Source of the DNA: Clostridia bacterium
Lineage (GTDB): Bacteria; Bacillota; Clostridia; Christensenellales; Borkfalkiaceae
DNA length: 64,000 nucleotides
Direction: 5' to 3'
Assembly: GCA_029055875.1 (NCBI GenBank)
Contig: JAIDCJ010000010.1
Location: 274,441 to 338,440, forward strand
The stretch's first letter is position 1. Every line of letters starts with the position of its first letter. Below, piece by piece: positions 9,031 through 16,899 of the stretch. The position numbers and the translations under genes are program-made. The notes under the pieces were generated by a model, which worked only from the letters and a program-made list of their open reading frames with translations, did no database searches and was not told where the DNA came from.

Positions 9031-9438
9031 ATGATCCCTAAGATAGACGTTCGTAGCCAAGTTGCAAGAAAATGTTATACGGGTCAGCTCGGTTTCGAGT
9101 TCGAGGCGGTCGATTTACTCGACATTCCGTTTGTGGAATTTGCCGCTCCCGTTAAAGCAACTGCAAGCTACGAGATATTCGAGGATAATAAGGTGGAGGT
9201 GCTGCTGCACTTCACGTTCACGTTAAAGGGCGCGTGCTCGCGGTGTTTAAGCGAAGCGGAAGAGTCTTTTACGGAAACGGCGGAGGGCATCTTTGAACCG
9301 GGCAAGGGTGACGGCGAAACCTACGGATATACGAATTTCGTAGACCTCACCGAGTTTGCGCGCGATTCACTGATGTTTGCGCTTCCCCCCAAGCTCCTCT
9401 GCGGCGAGTGCTTGCGCTCCGACGGGGAGAATGAATAA
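9031..9438 (+). CDS. YceD/DUF177 family protein
   Basis: 135 residues. Members are linked to 23S rRNA accumulation or large-subunit assembly and nearly always precede rpmF, as here. Cys pairs in CSRCLSEAEESF (about 71-74) and CGECLR (near the C-terminus) match the family's probable metal site. No Shine-Dalgarno sequence can be transcribed because the promoter sits immediately upstream. rpmF follows 23 bases later. Confidence 0.88.
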   Translation: MIPKIDVRSQVARKCYTGQLGFEFEAVDLLDIPFVEFAAPVKATASYEIFEDNKVEVLLHFTFTLKGACSRCLSEAEESFTETAEGIFEPGKGDGETYGYTNFVDLTEFARDSLMFALPPKLLCGECLRSDGENE

Positions 9439-9461
9439 AAGCTAAAAAAGAGGTGTGAAAA

Positions 9462-9650
9462 ATGGCTGTACCTAAGGGAAAACAATCGAAGAGCAGAACG
9501 AACAAACGCTTTGCAAACTACACGGCAAACGTGCCTACGCTTGTAGAGTGCCCTCATTGCCACGAGCTGAAAACGGCGCACAGAGTTTGCGATAAGTGCG
9601 GCTATTACGACGGCAAAGAAGTCGTAGCTCAGAAAGAAGAAAAGAACTAA
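9462..9650 (+). CDS. rpmF: 50S ribosomal protein L32
   Basis: 62 residues. N-terminus AVPKGKQSKSRTNKRFAN is the L32 signature. A zinc ribbon follows (CPHCHELKTAHRVCDKCGYY), so this is the Cys-containing (C+) form. An AGAGGTG site precedes the ATG. It is cotranscribed with DUF177 and ends at a terminator. Confidence 0.97.
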   Translation: MAVPKGKQSKSRTNKRFANYTANVPTLVECPHCHELKTAHRVCDKCGYYDGKEVVAQKEEKN

Positions 9651-9669
9651 TTATTCCGAACCTTGAAAG

Positions 9670-9695
9670 GCGGACGATTTTTCGTCCGCTTTTTT
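9670..9695 (+). terminator. Terminator after rpmF
   Basis: 8-bp stem GCGGACGA/TCGTCCGC with loop TTTT, followed by six T. It separates rpmF from the copper operon promoter that starts 16 bases later. Confidence 0.9.
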
Positions 9696-9710
9696 CTATG
9701 CAAAAAACTC

Positions 9711-9761
9711 TTGACAAAACGAAAAAACGGTCATATAATAAATATACCCCCATAGGGTATA
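9711..9761 (+). promoter_or_regulatory. Copper-operon promoter with CsoR operator
   Basis: Perfect TTGACA (9711-9716) - 17 - TATAAT (9734-9739). Immediately downstream, at the expected transcription start, lies TATACCCCCATAGGGTATA (9743-9761). This is a GC-centred palindrome matching known CsoR operators of Bacillota (compare TACCCTACGGGGGTATG in Bacillus subtilis). Repression by apo-CsoR and release by Cu(I) is expected from family knowledge. Confidence 0.9.
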
Positions 9762-9786
9762 TGTTTGTAAGAAAGAGGTTATAAAA

Positions 9787-10080
9787 ATGGCAGATTGTTG
9801 CAATCATAAAAAGAAGGTGAGATCTGACGAAGAGAAGAAGGCAATCGCCTCGCGGCTCAACCGCATTGCGGGGCAGATAAACGGCATTCAGAAAATGGTA
9901 GAAGAGGATAGGTATTGCGACGACGTGCTCACACAGCTTGCCGCGGTGGATAAGGCGGTGAAGTCGCTTGCGGGGCTAATATTGAGTGCGCACATGCACA
10001 CTTGTCTCGTGGAGCAGGTGCAGGCGGGCGATACCCAAATCGTAGACGAAGTGGTGGAGCTTTTCAAGAGGTTTCAATGA
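9787..10080 (+). CDS. csoR: Copper-sensing transcriptional repressor CsoR
   Basis: 97 residues, all-helical CsoR/RcnR family. Copper ligands Cys-His-Cys are visible: Cys in DRYCDDVL, then His and Cys in SAHMHTC. The DNA-binding N-terminal part shows SRLNRIAGQINGIQKMVEED. An extra Cys pair near the start (ADCCNHKKK) is common in this family and not part of the core site. It autoregulates through the operator in its own promoter. Its stop overlaps the copA start (ATGA), so copA is translationally coupled. Confidence 0.95.
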   Translation: MADCCNHKKKVRSDEEKKAIASRLNRIAGQINGIQKMVEEDRYCDDVLTQLAAVDKAVKSLAGLILSAHMHTCLVEQVQAGDTQIVDEVVELFKRFQ

Positions 10081-12452
10081 AGCAAAAATTTTCAATCACA
10101 GGCATGACGTGCGCGGCGTGTTCTTCGGGCATCGAGCGCACGGTGAAAAAATTAAAAGGCGTGAGCGCGTGCTCCGTTTCGCTCATGGGCGAGAGCATGG
10201 ACGTTGAGTACGACGAAAACGCACTTTCCGAGGAGCAGATAAAGTCGGCGGTCGTATCGCTCGGCTACGGCATTTACGAGTACGGGAAAACCCCGCAAAA
10301 GAAACAGCGCGGACTTTCGCTTCGTACCCGATTTATCGTTTCTATATTACTTCTCATTCCCGAAATGTACCTTGCCATGGGGCATATGATTTCCGAAGCT
10401 ATCGTGCCGCACGGCTGGTGGAACCACGCCTTTCAGATTGCTATCACGCTTGCAATCCTCGCAATTAACTATCAGTTTTTTATAAGCGGCGTGCGGGCGG
10501 CGGTGAAGTTAGTGCCCAATATGGATACGCTCATCACGCTCGGCGCGGGTGTTTCCTTTATTTACAGTATCGTGATTGCGAGCTTAGAGCCGGCTTCGCA
10601 CAGTCTGTTCTTCGAGTCGGCGGCAATGATCGTCGCACTGGTTTGCCTTGGGAAATGGCTCGAAGAGCGCAGCAAAAAGCGCACGGGGCGGGAGGTAGAA
10701 AAGCTCCTTTCGCTCGCGCCCGATACCGTTACGGTGGAGCGCGGCGGCGAAACGGTAAAGGTGCCGCTCTCGGAAGTGCAAGAAGGCGAAATCGTTATCG
10801 TACGGCAGGGCGAATCCATTGCCGTGGACGGTGCGGTAATAGAGGGACACGCGTTCGTAGACCAGTCTGCCGTGACGGGCGAGAGCCTTCCCGTGGAGCT
10901 GACGGAAGGAAGCCGCGCGGTGAGCGCGTCGTTAGTCGCGAGCGGGTATCTCAAAATCAAAGCGGAAAAGGTGGGCGAAGATACCATGCTTGCGGGCATT
11001 ATCCGCATGGTGCGCGAGGCGGGTGCGAGCAAGGCGCCCATTCAAAAGCTTGCCGATAAAATTGCAGCGGTGTTCGTGCCTGCCGTGCTCGGTATCGCGC
11101 TTATCACTTTTTTGGTTTGGATTCTCACCACGCACGATACTTCGCAGGCGTTCAACTACGCCGTGAGCGTTATTGTCATATCCTGCCCCTGCGCGCTCGG
11201 GCTTGCCACCCCCGTGGCGGTAATGGCGGCAACGGGCAGCGGCGCAAGTCAGGGCGTGCTGTTTAAGAGCGCGGAAGTATTGCAGCGCACGGCGGGAATT
11301 AGTACCGCGCTCCTCGATAAAACGGCAACCATTACCGAAGGCAAACCCAAAGTGGTGCACTTCGAGGCGTACGCGGACGGGGCGAAAGAAATTGCTTTTG
11401 CGTTAGAAAGCAAGCTCAACCATCCCCTTGCCGACTGCATTGCCGATTTTTGCGGCGGCGGGGCGCAGGCGGACGAGGTGGAATACCTTGTGGGGCTTGG
11501 CGCAAAGGGCAGGGTAAACGGAAAAATTTACTTCCTCGGTAACGAGAAGCTCATGCGCGAAAAGTCGATTGACTTCGAGAATGAAGCGTTTGAAAAGCTC
11601 TCGAACGAGGGCAAGACGGTGCTATTCCTTTCGGACGAGAAAAAGGTGCTTGCCTTGTTCGCCTTAGCGGATACTTTGAAAGAGGGCAGCAGGGAAGCGG
11701 TGCAGGAGCTCACGAAAATGGGCATTCATGCGCATATGCTCACGGGTGATAACGAGGCGGTTGCAAAGTATATTGCCGAAGAAGCGGGGCTTGGCGAAAA
11801 CGTATTTGCAGAGGTTCTGCCCAAGGATAAGCTTGAAAAGGTGAAAGAGTTCGGGCGCGGGGTCGCCATGGTCGGCGACGGTATTAACGATTCGCCCGCG
11901 CTGAAAGAAGCGGAAGTGGGCATTGCCATGGGAAACGGCACGGACGTAGCCATCGAAAGTGCGGACGTCGTGCTCGTAAGCGGGGACTTACGCGCATTGC
12001 CTCGAGCACTTCGTTTGGCAAGAAAGACTATGCGCATTATCAAGCAGAATTTGTTCTGGGCGTTCTTTTATAACTGCGTAGGCATTCCCTTGGCGGCGGG
12101 TGCGTTTGCCTGGGCGGGTGTCTCGCTCAATCCCATGATTGCGGCGGGCTGTATGAGCCTTTCTTCGCTGTTCGTGGTGGGCAACGCTTTGCGGCTTACC
12201 ATATTCCAAAAAAAGAAAAATAAAAAATCGGAGGATACAACCATGAAAAAAGTTTTAACGGTAGAGGGCATGATGTGTATGCATTGCGTGAAGCACGTTA
12301 CGGACGCTCTGCAAGCAGTCGAGGGCGTGACGGGCGTAGACGTCAACTTAAAGAAGAAGCGCGCCACCGTAACGCTCGGCGCGGAGGTTGCAAACGATAC
12401 TCTCATTGCCGCCGTGAAAGAGGCGGGGTATGAAGTGACTAAGGTAGAGTAA
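10077..12452 (+). CDS. copA: Copper-exporting P1B-type ATPase with in-frame C-terminal CopZ-like domain
   Basis: Exports Cu(I) across the membrane using ATP. 791 residues. Order: N-terminal HMA domain with GMTCAAC (about 9-15); membrane helices; actuator TGES (SAVTGESLPVE); CPC helix (SCPCALGLATPV); P-domain; HP motif (LNHPLAD); hinge GDGINDSPAL; last helices; then a Lys-rich linker and a second HMA domain (residues 723-791, GMMCMHC). Odd points: the phosphorylation motif reads DKTAT (residues 414-418) rather than DKTGT. The HMA domain at the C-terminus is also unusual. Its linker contains a slippery A AAA AAG (12209-12215), a TAA in the -1 frame (12221-12223) and an internal GGAGG plus ATG. 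The start overlaps csoR by ATGA. Confidence 0.92.
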   Translation: MKQKFSITGMTCAACSSGIERTVKKLKGVSACSVSLMGESMDVEYDENALSEEQIKSAVVSLGYGIYEYGKTPQKKQRGLSLRTRFIVSILLLIPEMYLAMGHMISEAIVPHGWWNHAFQIAITLAILAINYQFFISGVRAAVKLVPNMDTLITLGAGVSFIYSIVIASLEPASHSLFFESAAMIVALVCLGKWLEERSKKRTGREVEKLLSLAPDTVTVERGGETVKVPLSEVQEGEIVIVRQGESIAVDGAVIEGHAFVDQSAVTGESLPVELTEGSRAVSASLVASGYLKIKAEKVGEDTMLAGIIRMVREAGASKAPIQKLADKIAAVFVPAVLGIALITFLVWILTTHDTSQAFNYAVSVIVISCPCALGLATPVAVMAATGSGASQGVLFKSAEVLQRTAGISTALLDKTATITEGKPKVVHFEAYADGAKEIAFALESKLNHPLADCIADFCGGGAQADEVEYLVGLGAKGRVNGKIYFLGNEKLMREKSIDFENEAFEKLSNEGKTVLFLSDEKKVLALFALADTLKEGSREAVQELTKMGIHAHMLTGDNEAVAKYIAEEAGLGENVFAEVLPKDKLEKVKEFGRGVAMVGDGINDSPALKEAEVGIAMGNGTDVAIESADVVLVSGDLRALPRALRLARKTMRIIKQNLFWAFFYNCVGIPLAAGAFAWAGVSLNPMIAAGCMSLSSLFVVGNALRLTIFQKKKNKKSEDTTMKKVLTVEGMMCMHCVKHVTDALQAVEGVTGVDVNLKKKRATVTLGAEVANDTLIAAVKEAGYEVTKVE
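12209..12245 (+). promoter_or_regulatory. Candidate recoding and reinitiation site at the copA-copZ junction
   Basis: Heptamer A AAA AAG lies in the phase needed for -1 slippage (zero-frame codons CAA AAA AAG). A -1 shift reads GAA AAA and then TAA at 12221-12223, ending CopA after its last membrane helix. GGAGG (12230-12234) lies 8 bases before ATG 12243, an ideal internal ribosome binding site in the zero frame. Confidence 0.6.
12243..12452 (+). CDS. copZ: Copper chaperone CopZ-like domain, probable internal translation product
   Basis: 69 residues from ATG 12243, the normal size of a free CopZ. Cu(I)-binding motif GMMCMHC at residues 8-14, inside a complete HMA fold (MKKVLTVEGMMCMHCVKHVT at the start, AAVKEAGYEVTKVE at the end). 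It lies in the same frame as copA, with no stop codon between them, but has its own strong Shine-Dalgarno sequence. It is therefore likely made as a separate chaperone as well as a C-terminal extension of CopA. Whether both forms exist is inference. Confidence 0.7.
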   Translation: MKKVLTVEGMMCMHCVKHVTDALQAVEGVTGVDVNLKKKRATVTLGAEVANDTLIAAVKEAGYEVTKVE

Positions 12453-12487
12453 TCAGACAAAAGAAAACATAATAAGACAAGGCTTTT

Positions 12488-12517
12488 ACGCGTGCGCAAC
12501 TGCGCACGCGTTATACT
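12488..12517 (+). promoter_or_regulatory. Perfect palindrome and -10 box upstream of the ArsR gene
   Basis: ACGCGTGCGCA-AC-TGCGCACGCGT (12488-12511) is a perfect 11-bp inverted repeat. It is followed by TATACT (12512-12517). No good -35 box lies 17 bp upstream; the palindrome occupies that position, so it may be a regulator site. It could alternatively act as a weak terminator for copA. Confidence 0.55.
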
Positions 12518-12544
12518 TTATAAAAATCTTTCGGAGGGATTCTT

Positions 12545-12883
12545 ATGACGGAAACTTTACTTTTAGACAGGCGCACGCAGGGCATGGTGGAGGGCTACGT
12601 TCCCAAGGGAGAGCTTTTGGGTTCGCTCGTGCGGTTCTTTTCTATCTTTTCGGATAGCACGCGCCTGCGCATTCTTGCCGCGCTCGCCATTTCGGAAATG
12701 TGCGTTACCGATATTTCCCGCGTGCTCGATATTAACCAAACAACCGTTTCGCACCAGCTTCGGTTTTTGAAGGACGCGGGCATGGTTCGCACCGAACGCC
12801 ACGGTAAAATTATTTTCTATTCGCTCTATAACGAAGTGGTGAACGACGTGCTTTTGAAGGGCGTGGAATTTCTCGGTTACTAA
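12545..12883 (+). CDS. ArsR/SmtB-family transcriptional regulator
   Basis: 112 residues, winged-helix regulator. Family segments: FFSIFSDSTRLRILAALAIS, then recognition-helix region QTTVSHQLRFLKDAGMVRTE and the wing HGKIIFYSLYN. The alpha-3 metal motif of ArsR/SmtB proteins (ELCVCD) is reduced to EMCVTD with a single Cys, so metal sensing by that site is uncertain. A GGAGGG site precedes the ATG. It lies after the copper operon but has its own promoter region; a link to metal stress is inference. Confidence 0.88.
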   Translation: MTETLLLDRRTQGMVEGYVPKGELLGSLVRFFSIFSDSTRLRILAALAISEMCVTDISRVLDINQTTVSHQLRFLKDAGMVRTERHGKIIFYSLYNEVVNDVLLKGVEFLGY

Positions 12884-12947
12884 TTTGGTATAAGTAGAAC
12901 GAATAACTGTTATAAGTAAATATTTTTTGTAATATCTTGTAATTTTC

Positions 12948-12977
12948 TTGACAGTAATGCGGGGAGTAATGTATAAT
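12948..12977 (+). promoter_or_regulatory. Promoter of the repeat lipoprotein
   Basis: TTGACA (12948-12953), 18-bp spacer, TATAAT (12972-12977), in an AT-rich gap (12884-13077) that shows no gene. Confidence 0.8.
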
Positions 12978-13077
12978 TACTGCATATATTTGAATTTGTC
13001 CTCTGAAAATTTGCATAAATAAACAAAATATGCAAATTATGTCAGAAATTTTCACGAATTCAAAAAAGGATGTAATC

Positions 13078-14961
13078 ATGAAAGCCACAAAGAAGTATTT
13101 CTTACTGATTGCAGCGTGCGCTGCGCTGTCGGTTTCCGCAGTTGCGTTTACTGCCTGCGGCGACTCGCACACCCACACGCTTACAAAGACGGACGAAGTT
13201 CCCGCTACTTGTACGGAGAACGGCACCCAGGCGTACTGGACCTGCACCGATCCCGACTGTGGGAAGATGTTCAGCGATGCAGACGGTAAAAAAGAAATTA
13301 CCGCAGTCGTTACAATTCCCGCAAGTCACACGCTTACCAAGGAGGACGAAGTTTCCGCTACCTGTACCGCGGGAGGCGCAGAGGCGTACTGGACTTGTTC
13401 CGCTTGCGAGAAGTGGTTTAACGACGCGGAGGGCAAAAATGAAAACGAAGATAAAACGCCCGTTGCAATTCCCGCGAAAGGTCACGCTTGGGACGAAGAT
13501 TTCACGGTAGATACGGCGGCAACCTGCACGGAAGACGGCTCGAAATCTATTCACTGCAAGAACTGCGAGAAAACCAAAGATACTACTGTAATTCCTGCAC
13601 TTGGAGGACACGCCGAGCTTACAGAGATAGACGGAATTCCCGTAACCTGCGTTACGGACGGTATGGAGGGTTATTGGATCTGCTATGACTGCGGAAAAAT
13701 GTACTCTGATGAGAATGGCGAGACGGAAATCGACGCGCCCGTAGTAATTAAGGCGAAAGGTGCCCATGACGAGCTTCATCAAACATCCGGATGGCCTGCA
13801 TCCTGCATGATTGGAGGTATGGAGGATTATTGGGTATGCTATGACTGTGGCTTAATGTATAGCGACGCAGAGGGTAAAAACCAAATCGATACGCCCGTAT
13901 ATACTCCGGCAACCGGTCACTCGTATGGCGATACGATCGATACGGATGGCGCAGTGACGGGTGATACCGTTGGCTACGCCTGCGAACACTGCGGTCAATT
14001 AAAGCCCGATCCCCAATACACCTACTTTGACGATAATGCGCTTAACGACGTGCTTTACGTTGAAGCGGGCGAGTATTACGTTGAAATCAGTGAGGATGCG
14101 GAAACAGATGAGCTTTCTCTCTTACTCAATTTGGTAAGCGGAACATATTCGTTTAGTATCAGCGGCGTGACAAGTGGCACGGTCATAATGGACGCACAAT
14201 TAAGCGACGGCACTCCGCTGGAGTGTGAAGATGATGGTTTCATTTTCGATGCAACGAACCATGCCGGTGACTATTTGGAAATCACGTTGATGTTTGAAGG
14301 AGCTCCCACCTTCATTATTTCGGTGGAAGGCGAAGTTTCAAGAGCGTTGACCGTAGGTGAGAACACCATTAAGATTACCGAAACGTATGAATGGGCTGAT
14401 ATATATACGTTTACTGCTACTGAGGCAGGCGTTTACGCCATCACTAGCTTCAACGGTATTGACGTAGCAAAAATCGATGAAACGTACGATATTTGGGATT
14501 TTGAGTATGCAATTCCTATTGTTGAAGCGAATGACTTTATCTATGATGATACGATTACCGGTTATATTACCTTAGAAGCCGACGAAATGATTAAGGTAGG
14601 TTTTATGTCGGTTTCGTATTCGTATCCCGTAGGCACCTATACCATTTCTATCGAGTATATCGGTGAAGCGGAACCCGCTCCTACGCTCAATCTCGATGAC
14701 GAGGGTTGCACTATAGACCCGTTTGAGCAGAATAGCTTGACGGTTGGCGAGGGCGTTGCCGAGGGTCAATACGTTCTTACGATTACTCCCGCCAGAACTG
14801 ACACGGGCATACCTTTCACGGTTACCGTTAACGGAGAAGAGTACACCTTGGATATGACGAATGACTACTCTGTTACGATCACCTTAAAAGAAGGAGACGT
14901 TCTTGAATTTGAAACGAATGCATTTGGTTACTATAACGTTACGTTATCAACACCCGCATAA
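13078..14961 (+). CDS. Surface lipoprotein with five Cys-paired repeats
   Basis: 627 residues. Lipoprotein signal peptide MKATKKYFLLIAACAALSVS with lipobox AFTAC, Cys about residue 23. Then come five repeats of about 45-52 residues built on the pattern CT-x2-G-x3-YWTC-x2-C-G-K-M-F-S-D-x2-G-K. Each has paired cysteines and ends in a Pro/Ala-rich hinge before a His (for example IPAKGHAWDEDF). The C-terminal half (about 300-627) has no Cys and is rich in Tyr, Thr and acidic residues, and looks like beta-sandwich domains. The repeat type is common in surface proteins of gut Bacillota, but its role is unknown. The upstream in-frame ATG at 13030 is rejected because it would put residues before the signal peptide. 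Confidence 0.85.
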   Translation: MKATKKYFLLIAACAALSVSAVAFTACGDSHTHTLTKTDEVPATCTENGTQAYWTCTDPDCGKMFSDADGKKEITAVVTIPASHTLTKEDEVSATCTAGGAEAYWTCSACEKWFNDAEGKNENEDKTPVAIPAKGHAWDEDFTVDTAATCTEDGSKSIHCKNCEKTKDTTVIPALGGHAELTEIDGIPVTCVTDGMEGYWICYDCGKMYSDENGETEIDAPVVIKAKGAHDELHQTSGWPASCMIGGMEDYWVCYDCGLMYSDAEGKNQIDTPVYTPATGHSYGDTIDTDGAVTGDTVGYACEHCGQLKPDPQYTYFDDNALNDVLYVEAGEYYVEISEDAETDELSLLLNLVSGTYSFSISGVTSGTVIMDAQLSDGTPLECEDDGFIFDATNHAGDYLEITLMFEGAPTFIISVEGEVSRALTVGENTIKITETYEWADIYTFTATEAGVYAITSFNGIDVAKIDETYDIWDFEYAIPIVEANDFIYDDTITGYITLEADEMIKVGFMSVSYSYPVGTYTISIEYIGEAEPAPTLNLDDEGCTIDPFEQNSLTVGEGVAEGQYVLTITPARTDTGIPFTVTVNGEEYTLDMTNDYSVTITLKEGDVLEFETNAFGYYNVTLSTPA

Positions 14962-14978
14962 GCGTAAATTAAAACAAA

Positions 14979-15006
14979 AAAAATCGGCACTTTTGTGCCG
15001 ATTTTT
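14979..15006 (+). terminator. Terminator after the lipoprotein
   Basis: 12-bp stem AAAAATCGGCAC/GTGCCGATTTTT with loop TTTT and trailing T run. Confidence 0.92.
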
Positions 15007-15052
15007 TTATGCCCTTTTCAGCGCGGGCGGCGGGGCGACCTAAGAAAACTAC

Positions 15053-15081
15053 TTGAAAAAAACACGGAAGTTGTGTATAAT
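15053..15081 (+). promoter_or_regulatory. Promoter of uvrC
   Basis: TTGAAA (15053-15058), 17-bp spacer, TATAAT (15076-15081). The uvrC ATG follows after only six bases (AAGGGT), at the predicted transcription start. Confidence 0.85.
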
Positions 15082-15087
15082 AAGGGT

Positions 15088-16896
15088 ATGCGAAATATCA
15101 TTGCGGAAAAGCTCAAATTATTGCCCGACTCCCCCGGCGTTTATATCATGCTGGGTGAAGACGGTACGGTCATTTACGTGGGCAAGGCGCGGGTACTTAA
15201 AAACCGCGTGCGCCAGTATTTTCAGCATACGCAAAAGCCCGCCAAGGTGCAGGCAATGGTAGACGCGATTGCCGATTTCCGCTACGTTGTTACCCCAACC
15301 GAGGTGGACGCGCTTGCGCTCGAAAATACTTACATTAAAAAGTACAAACCCAAATATAACATTCTCTTAAAGGACGATAAAACCTATCCCTATATCAAGG
15401 TGCACACGCGTGAGGAGTTTCCGCATATCTCCATTACCCGCCGCGTGAAAAAAGACGGCAAGTATTTCGGGCCCTTCATGGGCGGGGTGAACTGCAAAGA
15501 AATCGTAGACATTGCGGCGAAGGTATATCATATCCGCGCGTGCACGACGGCCGTGGGCGGCAAAGCCAAAAAGCCGTGCCTTAACTATCACCTCGGCAGG
15601 TGTCAGGCGCCCTGCGCGGGGCTCGTTACCAAAGAAGAATATGCAAAGAACGTAGAGCAGGTGCTCTCCTTCCTTGCAGGAAACTACGAGGAAGCGGAGC
15701 GCATTCTCAAAGAGAAGATGACGCGCTTTGCCGAAGAAGAGCAATTCGAGCTTGCGCTCGACTACCGCGGGAAGATAGAGATGCTTTCCAAATTGAAGCT
15801 TCGCCGTATTACTTCCATGCCCAAGGACGTGGACGCGGATATCTGGGCGGTGGCTTCCAACGGACTGTATACCGCTATCAGCGTGCTTTTAACGCGCGGC
15901 GGCGTTATGCGCGGGAGTGCGAACTATTCGTTAGAATCGGGCGCGGGCGAAGCGGGCGAGGGACTGTTGAGCTTCCTCACGCAGTTCTACGCAACCCATG
16001 AAATTCCGCACGAAATTATCTTAGACGAAGAGATAGACGACGAGCTTTTCAAAATTTATGCGTTCCGCAAAAACGGACGCAGTCTTATGCTCACCCGCCC
16101 GAAGCTGGGCGTGAAGCGCGAGCTTTTGGACATGGCAACCCGCAACGCGACAGACTATCTCGAAAAATCCATTTCGGCAATTCAGCATAAAAACGATATG
16201 ACGCTCGGCGCGTGCGAGCGGCTTCAAAGTCTTTTGGGCTTATCGCGCTACCCCAAGCGCATGGAGTGCTACGATATTTCCAACATTTCGGGTGTGGATA
16301 AAGTCGGGTCTATGGTCGTGTTCACGGACGGCGAGGCGGATAAAACGCAGTACCGCCGTTTCCGCATTAAAACTGTAGAGGGCGCAAACGACTTTGCTTC
16401 GCTGCAAGAGGTGCTTAGGCGCAGGCTTGCAAAGCTCGGCACGGACGAAGAGGAGCGGTTTGAAAAGCCGCAGCTTATCGTCATCGACGGCGGCAAGGGA
16501 CAGCTCTCGTCCGTAAAAGAGATTTTCGACGAAATGGGGATAGAGGGAATCGACCTCATTTCGCTTGCAAAAAAAGAGGAAGAGGTGTTCACGCTCGGCC
16601 GCGAGGAGAGCGTGAAAATCGACCGCCGCGACTACGCATTGAAAACCCTGCAACGCATTCGTGACGAGGCGCACCGCTTTGCCATTACCTATTTTAGGAA
16701 CTTGCATTCTAAGCGGAATCTTTCTTCCGTGCTCGAAGAGATCGAGGGGGTTGGCGCAAAGAAGCGCGCCGCGCTCCTTGAAAAGTTCGGCACGATAGAC
16801 AGAATCATGCGGGCGAGCGTGGAAGAGCTTGCCGAAGCGGACGGAATCGGCAAAGAGCTTGCCGAAAAAATCAAGAACTACTTCGAGGAACTGTAA
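15088..16896 (+). CDS. uvrC: UvrABC excinuclease subunit C
   Basis: Makes the two incisions in nucleotide excision repair. 602 residues. GIY-YIG nuclease at the N-terminus (SPGVYIMLGEDGTVIYVGKA), Cys-containing CLNYHLGRCQAPC about 160-172, UVR motif about residue 205, RNase H-like second nuclease (RMECYDISNISGVDKVGSMV and IVIDGGKGQLSSV), and C-terminal helix-hairpin-helix (IEGVGAKKRAALLEKFG). The ATG at 15088 is the family start. It has no leader long enough for a normal ribosome binding site. The next gene begins 3 bases after the stop. Confidence 0.96.
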   Translation: MRNIIAEKLKLLPDSPGVYIMLGEDGTVIYVGKARVLKNRVRQYFQHTQKPAKVQAMVDAIADFRYVVTPTEVDALALENTYIKKYKPKYNILLKDDKTYPYIKVHTREEFPHISITRRVKKDGKYFGPFMGGVNCKEIVDIAAKVYHIRACTTAVGGKAKKPCLNYHLGRCQAPCAGLVTKEEYAKNVEQVLSFLAGNYEEAERILKEKMTRFAEEEQFELALDYRGKIEMLSKLKLRRITSMPKDVDADIWAVASNGLYTAISVLLTRGGVMRGSANYSLESGAGEAGEGLLSFLTQFYATHEIPHEIILDEEIDDELFKIYAFRKNGRSLMLTRPKLGVKRELLDMATRNATDYLEKSISAIQHKNDMTLGACERLQSLLGLSRYPKRMECYDISNISGVDKVGSMVVFTDGEADKTQYRRFRIKTVEGANDFASLQEVLRRRLAKLGTDEEERFEKPQLIVIDGGKGQLSSVKEIFDEMGIEGIDLISLAKKEEEVFTLGREESVKIDRRDYALKTLQRIRDEAHRFAITYFRNLHSKRNLSSVLEEIEGVGAKKRAALLEKFGTIDRIMRASVEELAEADGIGKELAEKIKNYFEEL

Positions 16897-16899
16897 CCG

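Noticed and set aside
10077..12452. copA called a pseudogene because it fuses to CopZ
   Set aside because: All ATPase domains are continuous and in frame and the CopZ part is complete; apart from DKTAT there is no sign of decay.
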